From a virus, in the IMG/VR virus record IMGVR_UViG_3300037336_000028, positions 1 to 29,923 of that record: a DNA stretch of 29,923 nucleotides. The stretch is one strand, 5' to 3'. The position numbers were made by a program, and so were the translations under genes. This document shows, one piece after another, positions 17,001 to 23,166 of this stretch. The first letter of the stretch is position 1. Each line of letters opens with the position of its first letter. The notes under the pieces were generated by a model, which ran no database searches, was not told the origin of the DNA, and worked only from the letters and a program-made list of their open reading frames with translations.

Positions 17001-18606
17001 GGGCGTGCTGGAGACAGACCTCGCGAACAACAAGCACATCGCGACCGTGCAGATGATGACCTCTGTGAGCTACCTCGGCTTCATGGCGGCGTCAGGTGCG
17101 CTCAACATAGCCAGTGTGTTCACCAACGTACCGGCTGCGCTGGGCACAGTGAACCATAAGACAGGTTTCGGTGGCGGCTTCGGGCTCATGCGGGCGACCA
17201 CAGAACTTGCACGCATGACGAAGGTGGCTGCTGGGTGGGGCGGGCAGAAAGACACTGCCGAGTATTGGAAGGGGCTTACCGCCGCAGAGCTCAAGGACAT
17301 GGGTATCGAGTCCGAGACGCGGGACTTCATAGCCCTCGGCATTGAGAGCGGTATCTTCCAAGCGGCGCAGACCAACTCGCTCATTGGTTCGGCCCGTGGG
17401 CGCGTCACATCTGGTGGTGTGCAGAAGTTCCTGACGACGTACATGGCCCCGTTCAACTGGACAGAGCAGGTGGGCCGTAGGACCGCGGGCTTGGCGGGCT
17501 TTGAACTTATGTTCCAGCGGCAGCTGGCTGCCGGCAAGTCACGGGAAGAAGCCGCTGAGGCAGCGGCAAAGTTCTCTGTAGAGATCGTCTCCACTACGCT
17601 GGGGGACTACACCTCTGTAAACCGACCCGCGTTGTTCCGGGGCGGGGTGCTGCAGTTCACGTTCATGTTCAAGATGTTCACGGTGAATACCGCGGCACTC
17701 GTGGCCAACCTGCCACCGGCAGGGCAGGTCGCACTGTTGGGGTCGCTGCTACTACTCAGCGGCTTGCGCGGTGTACCCTACGCTGAAGACATCGAGGACC
17801 TCGTCAACACCCTCGCGCAGAAGTTCGGCATACCTATGCCCAGCATCCGCGACTCGATCCGCCGCAGTGGCGACGAGCTGCTCCCCGGCTTCGGGGAAGT
17901 ACTCGTGAGCGGCGCGCTCAACCGCATCGTACCATTCGACATCGGTGTCCGCTTCTCCGCTGGGGATATCCTACCGGGCACAGGCATTGGTCTGGCTGGG
18001 GCGGACGTATCCCGTGAGCTCATAGAGATCGGCGGGCCGATGGCGTCTTGGATACAACAGATGGTGGGTACTGCGGGCAACGTGGCCAACATCCTGCCCG
18101 GGGGGAAAGCCTTCTCCCTTGAGTCGACACTGCGGGAGTCGCCGGTGTCGTTCCTGCGCGCAGCCACAGACGCTTACGCCTTCGAGAAGCACGGAGCCAT
18201 CGTGGACAAGCGCGGGTATGTGGTGTCCGAAGACTACAACTCAGCCGTAGGTATCGGGCGGATACTCGGCCTGTACCCGGGCCCAGCAGCGCGGGCGTAT
18301 GAGTCTATCCGTGAGGCCAAGCTCATCACCGAGTACCAGAAGTCTATGTCTGTGTACTACCGCGACCGCATCGTAGCCGCCACAGTGGCTGGCGATAACG
18401 CCAAGGTGCAGGCGCTATATGCAGAGGCCCGAGAGTGGAATGAGTCCGCCGAGGGGACAGGGCTGGAGGTTGTCAACCTTAGGTCCCGCGTCCGCAGCGC
18501 CTTGAGATCGCAGCGTCTAGGTGCCAGTGAGCGGTTCCTGAAGACCACGCCGCTGGCCACAAGAAGTGCAGCGCAGCGGATCGTGGACGCTTACATCGCA
18601 GAGTGA
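11053..18606 (+). CDS. Giant polyvalent-type internal protein with zincin-like motif
   Basis: This single 2517-residue frame starts at ATG 11053 after TAAGGTGA. Visible parts in order: a Gly/Ala-rich, possibly membrane-active segment (about 225-255 and 345-420); a Pro/Ala linker with tandem repeats (about 430-600); a charged linker (about 790-880); a metallopeptidase-like region with VVAHEVLGHFGMR (His1148, Glu1149, His1153) and EAVEEYLSDFAA about 50 residues later; long helical regions; hydrophobic segments near 2003-2025 and 2226-2245; and a C-terminal module (FRGGVLQFTFMFKMFTVN) like LPD38-type ends of phage polyvalent proteins. Such giant proteins are thought to enter the cell with phage DNA and counter host defences or aid injection. 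The HExxxH spacing differs from classic HExxH, so activity is uncertain. Placement after the transglycosylase fits an ejected internal protein. Domain limits are approximate. Confidence 0.75.
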   Translation: MVDRAGLMLPETPAAAMELGPQNAFSVALRDPSRASGLGGLGTTMADVQVAFEQVVNQPAPDYTAMRAPPAQAGPSIYFDQARNLFSVNGYAFDAEDYGAAVQSRQFLNQPAGGPPAEGAWTRLSPSMYEQYMTQIEDPTLGTRFGRSFDIGVQNLKTLGGAGLQFLGAEETGAGVVNRASEELQRLSPFQVSAAEVASGELGAIEYAVSVLGQQGPNILESIGTALVGAAAGGVASGNPIGAAVGSFGALLSKSAIKGAAREAAEAYARGAASTAQKKLLARIGGAAAATAVNNYAMGVSDVYSETRQQGAGPEDMDARAISAAIGVPYAVLSTIPEAIAAGRLFGFSNAAGGLLRRAGTGAGIGAGLEGVTEAGQEALVMAGGQQFGGDYTDEYLSRLIEAGVAGAVVGGGIGGVVNLRAGKPTDILQGRQEPPADAAPAPLGLPAPAPLGLPAPAPGLLPAPPAALPAPDRTAAAAPEVIVPAAPAASSVASAAPVAPVAPVAPVAPVAPAAPTAATLGLEGPVAEGFDIAATLQGPPTPPVTTAAPPVTAPNQLQQQLMALQQRQQQTAQTPAPVVAPPVEEPTEIAVEPTPTGEITPREYDAAYGGWEEVRADQSNPDALPSLPRLNKKAQREWVMAVRAGTADAALFGRLAKRKVSKAEPLVATGVTATREADINAMQQQVATARATEAAQQDLQGKAAALRALGQRMERARPPLPADTYGTEAGAPFRNKAQAIAPANRKRVAKQINQETGKAVTAKDLEPVEVAGGWALRVKTPPTPPAPKPTLKRGKPDAVREQGAKASTLRKGPKAGGEVRSSDTEGQTATGEGTQETAQEDTTQEQSPVREAGVAPPPAKPAKPKKVKLPAGETDAELDRSIAMGAVELAEDVILNDARKKRTLLTQAELDAGVELTVLSTNSDPAVAKAALDVLELNLSATQYKELAAYVERANNHGSLGGDRADVDFAGKEIQAMVTMFNSGSVPDNSVSAFEARFRALATRVRNSDPKADVLGYATVSNSPNKKMGQIAHTTPNTNSGGAFSLASLADAVLGNGKRAVPLAIGKQRMIARNILNKFKVKPELSVFASQADMKQRNPALYKRAAAARSQGDFDSAPAVGYFFDNQVIIFSDRVATRQQLEFVVAHEVLGHFGMRSVLGASEFNTLMDSVYTDSSPYTKVAIDDMVAARGMPRAEAVEEYLSDFAAQVETSVLRRWWAKAKDALNKIGFKFDDDVARYLMNQSRRYLRTGEKGSVFNTDRVAGTMHQLEAGTDPTGVGRFSTAAEQAPIRELGHMVDDPGRVMPSSIQDAQDKFTRAAEVLGFAPKDLANKWDSLKRNIATPTIFRAMRNEGFQKVFDILRDRHNFARAMVTQMQTRRDIALNPRVEKPAKLGMGGNGISVDGRAKAGYVLKANRMFHSYRAKRLTAGNTPKLFLREPGTGKLRPVEATFDKLLKENRLPREQWAEGVRVPYDTPIQMTDAKRAELEAERDAAIAAATTDKAKNRITRDYKARIENNTYTGVAYLDVKQEFTDLEWGAFNQELDAMAHTARDVLESILTKYDQEISYSYRRLGKQLSAAMTDGDRALMDRAVRRYVEIQDADLATSEDGQIDPSTRNTAAAEKFLIQFNTALLGTGRDRIYGLFAPNADNNDIVALPESERKELTDMIDGLRTRYNPPAKDEGATATEARRVVQREVQLIAQQLTVTQDAEKAAVRTIQTAYVPIVREGEYQTSVVFTGADGNQYTLGDSYREQAPYMQFAKQSDADRAAAEITELFGDTEHTVEVWDPEADNGRGKLVMKKGKLTAVSGTVLDAPTTDPEISHDAALRFIRRFGIPLTPQKLEQIITASTTSGNRAILRQLKAGFTPGAPNDLTSAISSHIESRASTVARNKTGVELENALDIRGDAKDMWFGSKKTYDALKAEYERLKAAPNPNDDAISVARQKFEQYHRWYITENAPANANKFYNEARTAVAFLDQQKGVLETDLANNKHIATVQMMTSVSYLGFMAASGALNIASVFTNVPAALGTVNHKTGFGGGFGLMRATTELARMTKVAAGWGGQKDTAEYWKGLTAAELKDMGIESETRDFIALGIESGIFQAAQTNSLIGSARGRVTSGGVQKFLTTYMAPFNWTEQVGRRTAGLAGFELMFQRQLAAGKSREEAAEAAAKFSVEIVSTTLGDYTSVNRPALFRGGVLQFTFMFKMFTVNTAALVANLPPAGQVALLGSLLLLSGLRGVPYAEDIEDLVNTLAQKFGIPMPSIRDSIRRSGDELLPGFGEVLVSGALNRIVPFDIGVRFSAGDILPGTGIGLAGADVSRELIEIGGPMASWIQQMVGTAGNVANILPGGKAFSLESTLRESPVSFLRAATDAYAFEKHGAIVDKRGYVVSEDYNSAVGIGRILGLYPGPAARAYESIREAKLITEYQKSMSVYYRDRIVAATVAGDNAKVQALYAEAREWNESAEGTGLEVVNLRSRVRSALRSQRLGASERFLKTTPLATRSAAQRIVDAYIAE
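12373..12428 (+). repeat. 24-bp tandem repeat in the giant gene
   Basis: Identical 24-base units occupy 12373-12396 and 12397-12420, with a third partial copy to 12428. They encode the Pro-rich phrase PAPLGLPAPAPLGLPAPAP in the linker of the giant protein. Exact identity suggests a recent slippage duplication. Confidence 0.9.
12541..12594 (+). repeat. 9-bp tandem repeat (gcgcctgtt) in the giant gene
   Basis: Five perfect copies of gcgcctgtt (12541-12585) are followed by one variant copy gcgcctgcg. They encode APVAPVAPVAPVAPVAPA, a Pro-Ala-Val spacer. The unit is a multiple of three, so copy-number change would keep the frame and alter only linker length. Confidence 0.9.
13445..13618 (+). CDS. 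Nested small phage protein inside the giant gene (alternative frame)
   Basis: A 57-residue frame starts at ATG 13445 and ends at TAG 13616-13618, in the +1 frame relative to the giant gene. A GAGAGG ribosome binding site at 13431-13436 sits 8 bases upstream. The protein begins MPFVSKAQRRALYAKDP and continues KLAEKFEAVTPKGKPLPERV, then a Lys/Pro-rich tail ending RLFGKLE. The start strongly recalls a widespread family of small phage proteins (MPFxSKAQxRxxxAxxP...TPxxKxLPExV), usually free-standing. In the giant frame the same DNA encodes a low-complexity polar linker (about residues 798-855), which looks like the arbitrary partner. This supports overprinting: a real gene lies inside, and the long frame reads through it. 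The function of the family is unknown to me. Expression is not shown. Confidence 0.7.
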   Translation: MPFVSKAQRRALYAKDPKLAEKFEAVTPKGKPLPERVPKKPPKRIPPKNNRLFGKLE

Positions 18607-18622
18607 CTATGAGTCACTCTGC
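18598..18622. terminator. Inverted repeat between convergent operons, probable two-way terminator
   Basis: The 11-base arm gcagagtgact (18598-18608) is perfectly inverted at 18612-18622 around a 3-base loop (atg). It covers the stop codons of both convergent genes (plus stop 18604-18606, minus stop 18607-18609). Neither side has a long T run, so termination strength is uncertain, but the location is where a shared terminator is expected. Confidence 0.55.
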
Positions 18623-21447
18623 ATGAGCTTCGAGAACACAGCGTCTTCCTGTGCATGATGCAACCCTTCGAGGATTGAGTTCATGCGCGGGTGGTTCAGG
18701 TTGATCCCGACGACGTAGCACTGTGGCATGGAGAGCGACGTGTTCTTGGCGAGTGATGCCTTCTTTGATCTCGGTGTCGCGTCGGCTCCATCTGTGACCA
18801 GCTGCTCGACAAACTCCCGCGGGTTCCCGCCCTTCTCTGCAAACCATTTGCGGAAGTTCGAGCGTTCCAGCAGCATCACACCACCGACAAGATCGGTCGA
18901 ACCGTGCACCCGCTGACCGTCGACGCGGACGCGGATAGAACCCTTAGGCATCAGCTCGTACACTGGCTGCGGTGTCTTGCCCGCCTCGTGGTACACGACG
19001 ATGGTCTCACGTAGGTGCTCGTTGATGTACTCAGCCAGCAGATCGAAGTGGTCCAGTGCGTTGTCCTGCACAGCTTCGCGCATGGAGTCCAGCTGTATGA
19101 TTACCCAGTTGGTACACTCGACGGGTCCGTAGTCGATGATGCCCCACTCATGGGCCAGCCGCAGGCACAGCTCTGTCAGTACAACAGCGATCTCCCAGTA
19201 CCGCTCGACACCGTCGAACTTCACACCGTACCGTGCCTCGAACTCATCCAGTGCGCTTGCGATCATAGCCCGCAGGCCCTGCTCGCCGATCTCCATGATC
19301 CGGTGCAGGAACATGCGCCCCGCCCACCCGAAGTTCTCAGTGAACAGGCGGTGTATCTTGCGGCCGAAGTCCGTGCCGTCGCCGAACAGCGGTGACTTGT
19401 TGACCCGTAGTTCCAGCAGGCGCGCGAGCTGCGCGTCCGTCTCATGCCCTGTGGATATCAGCTTGCTGGTAATCGGTCTGTTGGTAGACAGTGTCGAGAA
19501 CAGGGCCCACTCACGTGGCGCCTTCTCCTCTGCGGTGCGGGACAGGCGTGCCTTGTCGCGACCTTGGCTCACCCAGTACAGGTAATCGCCGACATCTTTG
19601 TCGGACATCTGCGTGGCTTCGTCCACCGTCATGGGCAGGTGGGCGTATGTACCAAACCTGTTGAACAGAGAGTTCGCGGTGAACTTGGACTGGAAGTGCA
19701 GCTTCTCTGGGTCGCCCCATACTGATTGCTGCATCAGCTGCGCCAGTGACTTACCGCTACCGGATGGGCCATAGAACGACACGGTCGTACCCTTGAGCCC
19801 TGTGAACTGCATGAGGATCGAAGCGAACCCGATGCCTATGGAGAACTGGTGAGCGTTGAGCTTGCCCTTGCGCAGCAGACTGGTGCCTGCCTTCCACGTG
19901 GCGAAGTTGCCCTTCGTGGTGTACATGTCGCTGCCCGCGCGCGTGCTGCGGGAGGATAGGCGGATCGTCTCTGTGGTCACGACGCCGTTGGCACTGCGGC
20001 GGAACAGGTCGTCGCCGAGGACAAACACTTCGTTGTCTTCCTTCCAACCCATGGTCGAGTACAGGTTGGTGACTGTCCGCACCTTGCGCAGCTCGTTGAT
20101 GTAAGCACGTAGCATGATCTGAAAGTACTCCGTTTGCCGCTTGGTCTCGAGCATGATGCCTTGGTCAGCAACAGCACCGACGAACTCGCGGTAGGAACCG
20201 TCGGCCAGATAGGCAAGCCGCAGCGTAAGGACGAGCCAGCCCACATGCGGGCGCTCCCACATGAACTGCGCCACCTCGTAGCCCAGCGCCTCGTCGTACC
20301 CATAGCTCAAAGGGTACAGGTCAAAGTTGCATATAGATACTTCCGCCCCGTCTATGACCGCCATCATCCCCTTGGATGTCCGCTTGAACGGTTTAGGTAC
20401 CTCGATGTCAGTGATGACTTCGGCGGGCGCGGTCGCGCTGGTGTCCACCTCTTTATGCCGCACACCCAGTCGCGCTGGGCTGCCTATCCTACCAGCATGG
20501 ACACAACCCTTACACCCAGCAGGGCGCTCGGACTCCAGCTTGGCACAAGTAGTGGGTCCTGTAGCCTGTGCCTGCCACTGCTGCGTCTTACGTACCGTGT
20601 CTGACTCAGAGTAACTCGGGTGGTGCTCGCTCCACAGCTTAGCTGTGCCCTCAGGGTCCTCGCAGAACGCAGCCACACCCAGCACGGCGTACCACATAGG
20701 CTCGGAAACCTTGTCTTGGTGCTCCGTGGCCCACTTCATCTGCGCGCAGTTGGATACCACTAGGCTACCGATAGCCGGCGGCATGTCTGTCTTGACTGCA
20801 AGGCTGTCCAGAAGGCCGCTGTTCTTGGGCTTCACGGGACCGGACGTAGCGTTATAGTAGTACGCCAGCGCCTTGCGCATCGCATCCACCGTGGTGTCAC
20901 CACCGTCGAGGATTACACGCACCAGCTTGGGTGCAGTCGGGTCCTTGTAGTTATGGGTTCCGACAGGGCGCAGCACCAGCGCTGCGTCTGCCGTCTTGGT
21001 CGTGTCGATGTCGAAGCCACGGGCCTTGGCCGCGTCCTTCAGCGCACGTGCGAGCGGTGTCCACTCATCACGGTCGAGGTCACGGTCGAGTACCCAGTAG
21101 GTGTGGAGCCCATAACCCGAGCGCACGATCAATGGCTTGGGTAAACCCGCCTCTGTCACGAACGTGCCGAGGGCTTGCAGCCCCTCTTTCCATGTAGGGA
21201 ACGGCTTGTCTGGGCCACAGTCTACGTCGATGGTGAGCACGCGGCTCGCATGCATGTTCACCTGCTTGCGGCTGCTGTCATCCTTGAAACTAGAAATCGC
21301 GAAGTAAGTGTCCTGCCCACGCTGGTCTCTGTCTAGTACTGCTACGGCCAAGTCGTTGATCGTATCATAGAACCGCTGCGCGCGACCCCATGAGCAGTAC
21401 TTTCCCCCTGTTGGCAGAACACGCTGGAGGAAGTCCAACGTATCCAT
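18607..21447 (-). CDS. Primase-helicase fusion (AEP primase plus DUF927-like ATPase)
   Basis: This 946-residue protein starts at ATG 21447. The N-terminal 220 residues look like an archaeo-eukaryotic-type primase/polymerase domain: VLTIDVDCG (Asp74, Asp76), RSGYGLHTYW (His115) and VLRPVGTHNYK match its metal and nucleotide-binding motifs. A cysteine-containing stretch (CAKLESERPAGCKGCVHAG, near 310-330) may bind zinc. Residues about 360-720 form an ATPase of the DUF927 type, with Walker A GPSGSGKS at 560-567, a Walker B-like LPMTVDEATQM, and FSTLSTNRP as a probable sensor motif. It would unwind the template and make primers for the phage DNA polymerase encoded upstream in the same operon. It is the last gene of the minus-strand unit, separated from the HTH gene by a hairpin. 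A separate replicative helicase was not seen, in line with this fusion. Confidence 0.8.
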   Translation of the reverse strand: MDTLDFLQRVLPTGGKYCSWGRAQRFYDTINDLAVAVLDRDQRGQDTYFAISSFKDDSSRKQVNMHASRVLTIDVDCGPDKPFPTWKEGLQALGTFVTEAGLPKPLIVRSGYGLHTYWVLDRDLDRDEWTPLARALKDAAKARGFDIDTTKTADAALVLRPVGTHNYKDPTAPKLVRVILDGGDTTVDAMRKALAYYYNATSGPVKPKNSGLLDSLAVKTDMPPAIGSLVVSNCAQMKWATEHQDKVSEPMWYAVLGVAAFCEDPEGTAKLWSEHHPSYSESDTVRKTQQWQAQATGPTTCAKLESERPAGCKGCVHAGRIGSPARLGVRHKEVDTSATAPAEVITDIEVPKPFKRTSKGMMAVIDGAEVSICNFDLYPLSYGYDEALGYEVAQFMWERPHVGWLVLTLRLAYLADGSYREFVGAVADQGIMLETKRQTEYFQIMLRAYINELRKVRTVTNLYSTMGWKEDNEVFVLGDDLFRRSANGVVTTETIRLSSRSTRAGSDMYTTKGNFATWKAGTSLLRKGKLNAHQFSIGIGFASILMQFTGLKGTTVSFYGPSGSGKSLAQLMQQSVWGDPEKLHFQSKFTANSLFNRFGTYAHLPMTVDEATQMSDKDVGDYLYWVSQGRDKARLSRTAEEKAPREWALFSTLSTNRPITSKLISTGHETDAQLARLLELRVNKSPLFGDGTDFGRKIHRLFTENFGWAGRMFLHRIMEIGEQGLRAMIASALDEFEARYGVKFDGVERYWEIAVVLTELCLRLAHEWGIIDYGPVECTNWVIIQLDSMREAVQDNALDHFDLLAEYINEHLRETIVVYHEAGKTPQPVYELMPKGSIRVRVDGQRVHGSTDLVGGVMLLERSNFRKWFAEKGGNPREFVEQLVTDGADATPRSKKASLAKNTSLSMPQCYVVGINLNHPRMNSILEGLHHAQEDAVFSKLMQSDS

Positions 21448-21472
21448 GTGTCACGCCTTGCTCTGATAAAGA

Positions 21473-21493
21473 GGGGAGGGTTTATCCCTCCCC
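21473..21493. terminator. GC-rich hairpin between the HTH and primase genes
   Basis: Perfect 8-bp arms ggggaggg (21473-21480) and ccctcccc (21486-21493) flank a tttat loop. On the plus strand it is followed by gtttt; on the minus strand by tcttta. It lies in the only sizeable gap (57 bases) of the early operon, so it could attenuate transcription into the primase gene or stop plus-strand read-through. Confidence 0.6.
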
Positions 21494-21504
21494 GTTTTGG
21501 TACC

Positions 21505-21789
21505 CTACTCGACTATGCCTAAAATCTCAAGCAGAGAGCGCAGCCTGTCGTTGCTGTGTTGGAACTTGGCCCCTTCGGGGGGCCAAGAGCCGTCTTTCAG
21601 AAGGGGCAGGAGCTGACGGAGCAGGTCCCTGACACGCTTGTCGTTGCGCTCCCGTAGTGCCCCGCCCTCCACCCACTTGTAGTAGGTGACGCGGCTTACG
21701 TCGAGCAGCTGGCACATGTCCTTGATCGTAAGGCCCATGCGCTCGCGGACTAGCTCCACCTTCTCAAAATCGAGAGGTGTATTAGTCAT
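21505..21789 (-). CDS. Small helix-turn-helix DNA-binding protein
   Basis: This 94-residue protein starts at ATG 21789 with GTAGGAGA upstream and overlaps the end of the SSB-like gene by 8 bases. Residues about 12-45 (ELVRERMGLTIKDMCQLL, then DVSRVTYYKWVEGG) form an XRE-like helix-turn-helix, with VSRVTYYKWV as the recognition helix. The C-terminal half is helical and may dimerise. It may regulate phage transcription, possibly at the hairpin region just downstream, but no operator was identified. A role as a phage repressor is not supported by any nearby lysogeny gene. Confidence 0.75.
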   Translation of the reverse strand: MTNTPLDFEKVELVRERMGLTIKDMCQLLDVSRVTYYKWVEGGALRERNDKRVRDLLRQLLPLLKDGSWPPEGAKFQHSNDRLRSLLEILGIVE

Positions 21790-22756
21790 CGTCGTCTCCT
21801 ACCAGAGCGGCGATCTCGTCTGCCAAGCTGGACACTTCGTCGTCCACCACGGTGGCCGCCTTGGGCTCAGACTTGGGCTTTGCTGCTGCCTTGGGTGCTT
21901 CGGCAGGGGCTGCCTTGGCTGCGCCAAACCCACGCTTGGGTGCTTCGGCAGCGGCGGGCGCTGCGACTTCTTCCTCGATCTCAGGCTCAGGCTCAGGCTT
22001 CGCCACCTTGACCGCGGCCTTGCGGGGCGTCGACGGGGCGGCGGCCGCCGCAGGCTGCTTCTCGCCTGTGATATCCAGCACGCTTTCGGCACCGAACAGC
22101 GGCTCGACCGCAGCGTAGGTATCCTCGTCCAAGAAACCACCGAAGCCGAACTTCAGCTTGGGGAACGACGCGTCGGTGTCGAAACCGATCTTGGTCTTGA
22201 CCACCTCGGCGGGGATGCCACGTACTGACAACTCCTTGTGGTAAGAGTTCAAGCCCTTGAGCGCAGCAGGTGTGACCTGCAGCAGATAGACAGGGCCCTC
22301 GGGATCGTCGGCGGCCACTACAGCCAACCGCTTCTGGTCAGTGCAAGCCTTCAGCTGCTGGCCCTGCGGTCCAGTCTTGGAGCCCCATGCGTTGTGCGGG
22401 CAACCTGCGCAGATGTCGTTCTGCGGGTTCTCGCTCTCGGGGTGGGGCTTGGTGCCGTCCAGCGAGAAGCAGTCAGGTGCTGCTGGCTCGGCGTCCTTGT
22501 CCCATGCCTTGGCATAGAAGGTCTTGGACAGCTTGGGGTTCGCACCGACGATGACCACGTCCAGCGAGGTTGTATCCAGTACGGTCTCGGTACCATCTTC
22601 GATGATCCGGAACCGTGCACCCTTGATCGAGATGCGCGGGAACGACTGGCCACTGGAGATACCAGAGGCAATGCTCTGCGACAGGGCAGAGGGTTGGCCC
22701 ACCTTGGCGGCAAGGTGCGCGGGGATTTGTACATTTACGGGGATGATATTGCTCAT
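21782..22756 (-). CDS. Probable single-stranded DNA-binding protein with acidic tail
   Basis: I choose ATG 22756 (324 residues) because a strong TAAGGAGG lies just upstream; an earlier ATG at 22813 has no such support and sits in the preceding gene. The N-terminal 230 residues are beta-rich and hold four cysteines (96, 116, 119, 138; core CAGCPHNAWGS) that could bind zinc. Residues about 235-300 are a low-complexity Ala/Pro/Lys linker. The tail LADEIAALVGDDDD is strongly acidic, as in T7 gp2.5 and bacterial SSB, where it contacts replication partners. Proteins with this layout stand beside polymerase, SNF2 helicase and VRR-NUC genes in many phages. The SSB call is inference from tail, context and length. 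Confidence 0.65.
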   Translation of the reverse strand: MSNIIPVNVQIPAHLAAKVGQPSALSQSIASGISSGQSFPRISIKGARFRIIEDGTETVLDTTSLDVVIVGANPKLSKTFYAKAWDKDAEPAAPDCFSLDGTKPHPESENPQNDICAGCPHNAWGSKTGPQGQQLKACTDQKRLAVVAADDPEGPVYLLQVTPAALKGLNSYHKELSVRGIPAEVVKTKIGFDTDASFPKLKFGFGGFLDEDTYAAVEPLFGAESVLDITGEKQPAAAAAPSTPRKAAVKVAKPEPEPEIEEEVAAPAAAEAPKRGFGAAKAAPAEAPKAAAKPKSEPKAATVVDDEVSSLADEIAALVGDDDD

Positions 22757-22766
22757 AGGGTCCTCC

Positions 22767-23162
22767 TTAACGAGCTGTCGGTTTACGAACGTTGATGTCC
22801 AGCTTGGTGCCATAGGTCACACCCGGCGGGACTTCGTTGGTGGCTTCGAGGTGCGCACGAACAGCGGTCTTGCTGATGCGCTTCTCCAGCATTTCATAGG
22901 CTTCTTCCCTGCGGATGAAGTCCAGTACTGCGTCCCAGTTGGTGACGTTGGCATAGTCGGTGGTCGTCAGGAAGGCCGTGCCATGGTCTGTCTTAAAAGA
23001 CGTGACGCCATCAGCGTCAGCCTTGGCCTTGAGCCATGCTTCGATCTTGAGCATACTCTCCTTGACGGTCGCCACCTTGTCCTTGGCTTCTGCCTCGATC
23101 ACTTCCTTCTGGGTTCGTAATTTCATGTACGTCTTGATGACGCTGTCGACTGTCACGGTCAT
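22767..23162 (-). CDS. Conserved replication-region protein of unknown function
   Basis: This 131-residue protein starts at ATG 23162 with GGAGTGAG upstream. The N-terminal half is a charged helix (MKLRTQKEVIEAEAKDKV). The middle carries HGTAFLTTTDYANVTNWDAV and the end carries VPPGVTYGTKLDINVRK. I recall similar proteins next to SSB-like genes in other phages but no named function. Its stop codon overlaps the ribosome binding site of the SSB-like gene, so the two are probably coupled in translation. Confidence 0.7.
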   Translation of the reverse strand: MTVTVDSVIKTYMKLRTQKEVIEAEAKDKVATVKESMLKIEAWLKAKADADGVTSFKTDHGTAFLTTTDYANVTNWDAVLDFIRREEAYEMLEKRISKTAVRAHLEATNEVPPGVTYGTKLDINVRKPTAR

Positions 23163-23166
23163 GTTC

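Noticed and set aside
21505-21789. HTH protein as a lysogeny repressor
   Set aside because: No integrase, divergent cro-like gene or operator repeats were seen nearby; it lies within the replication operon.
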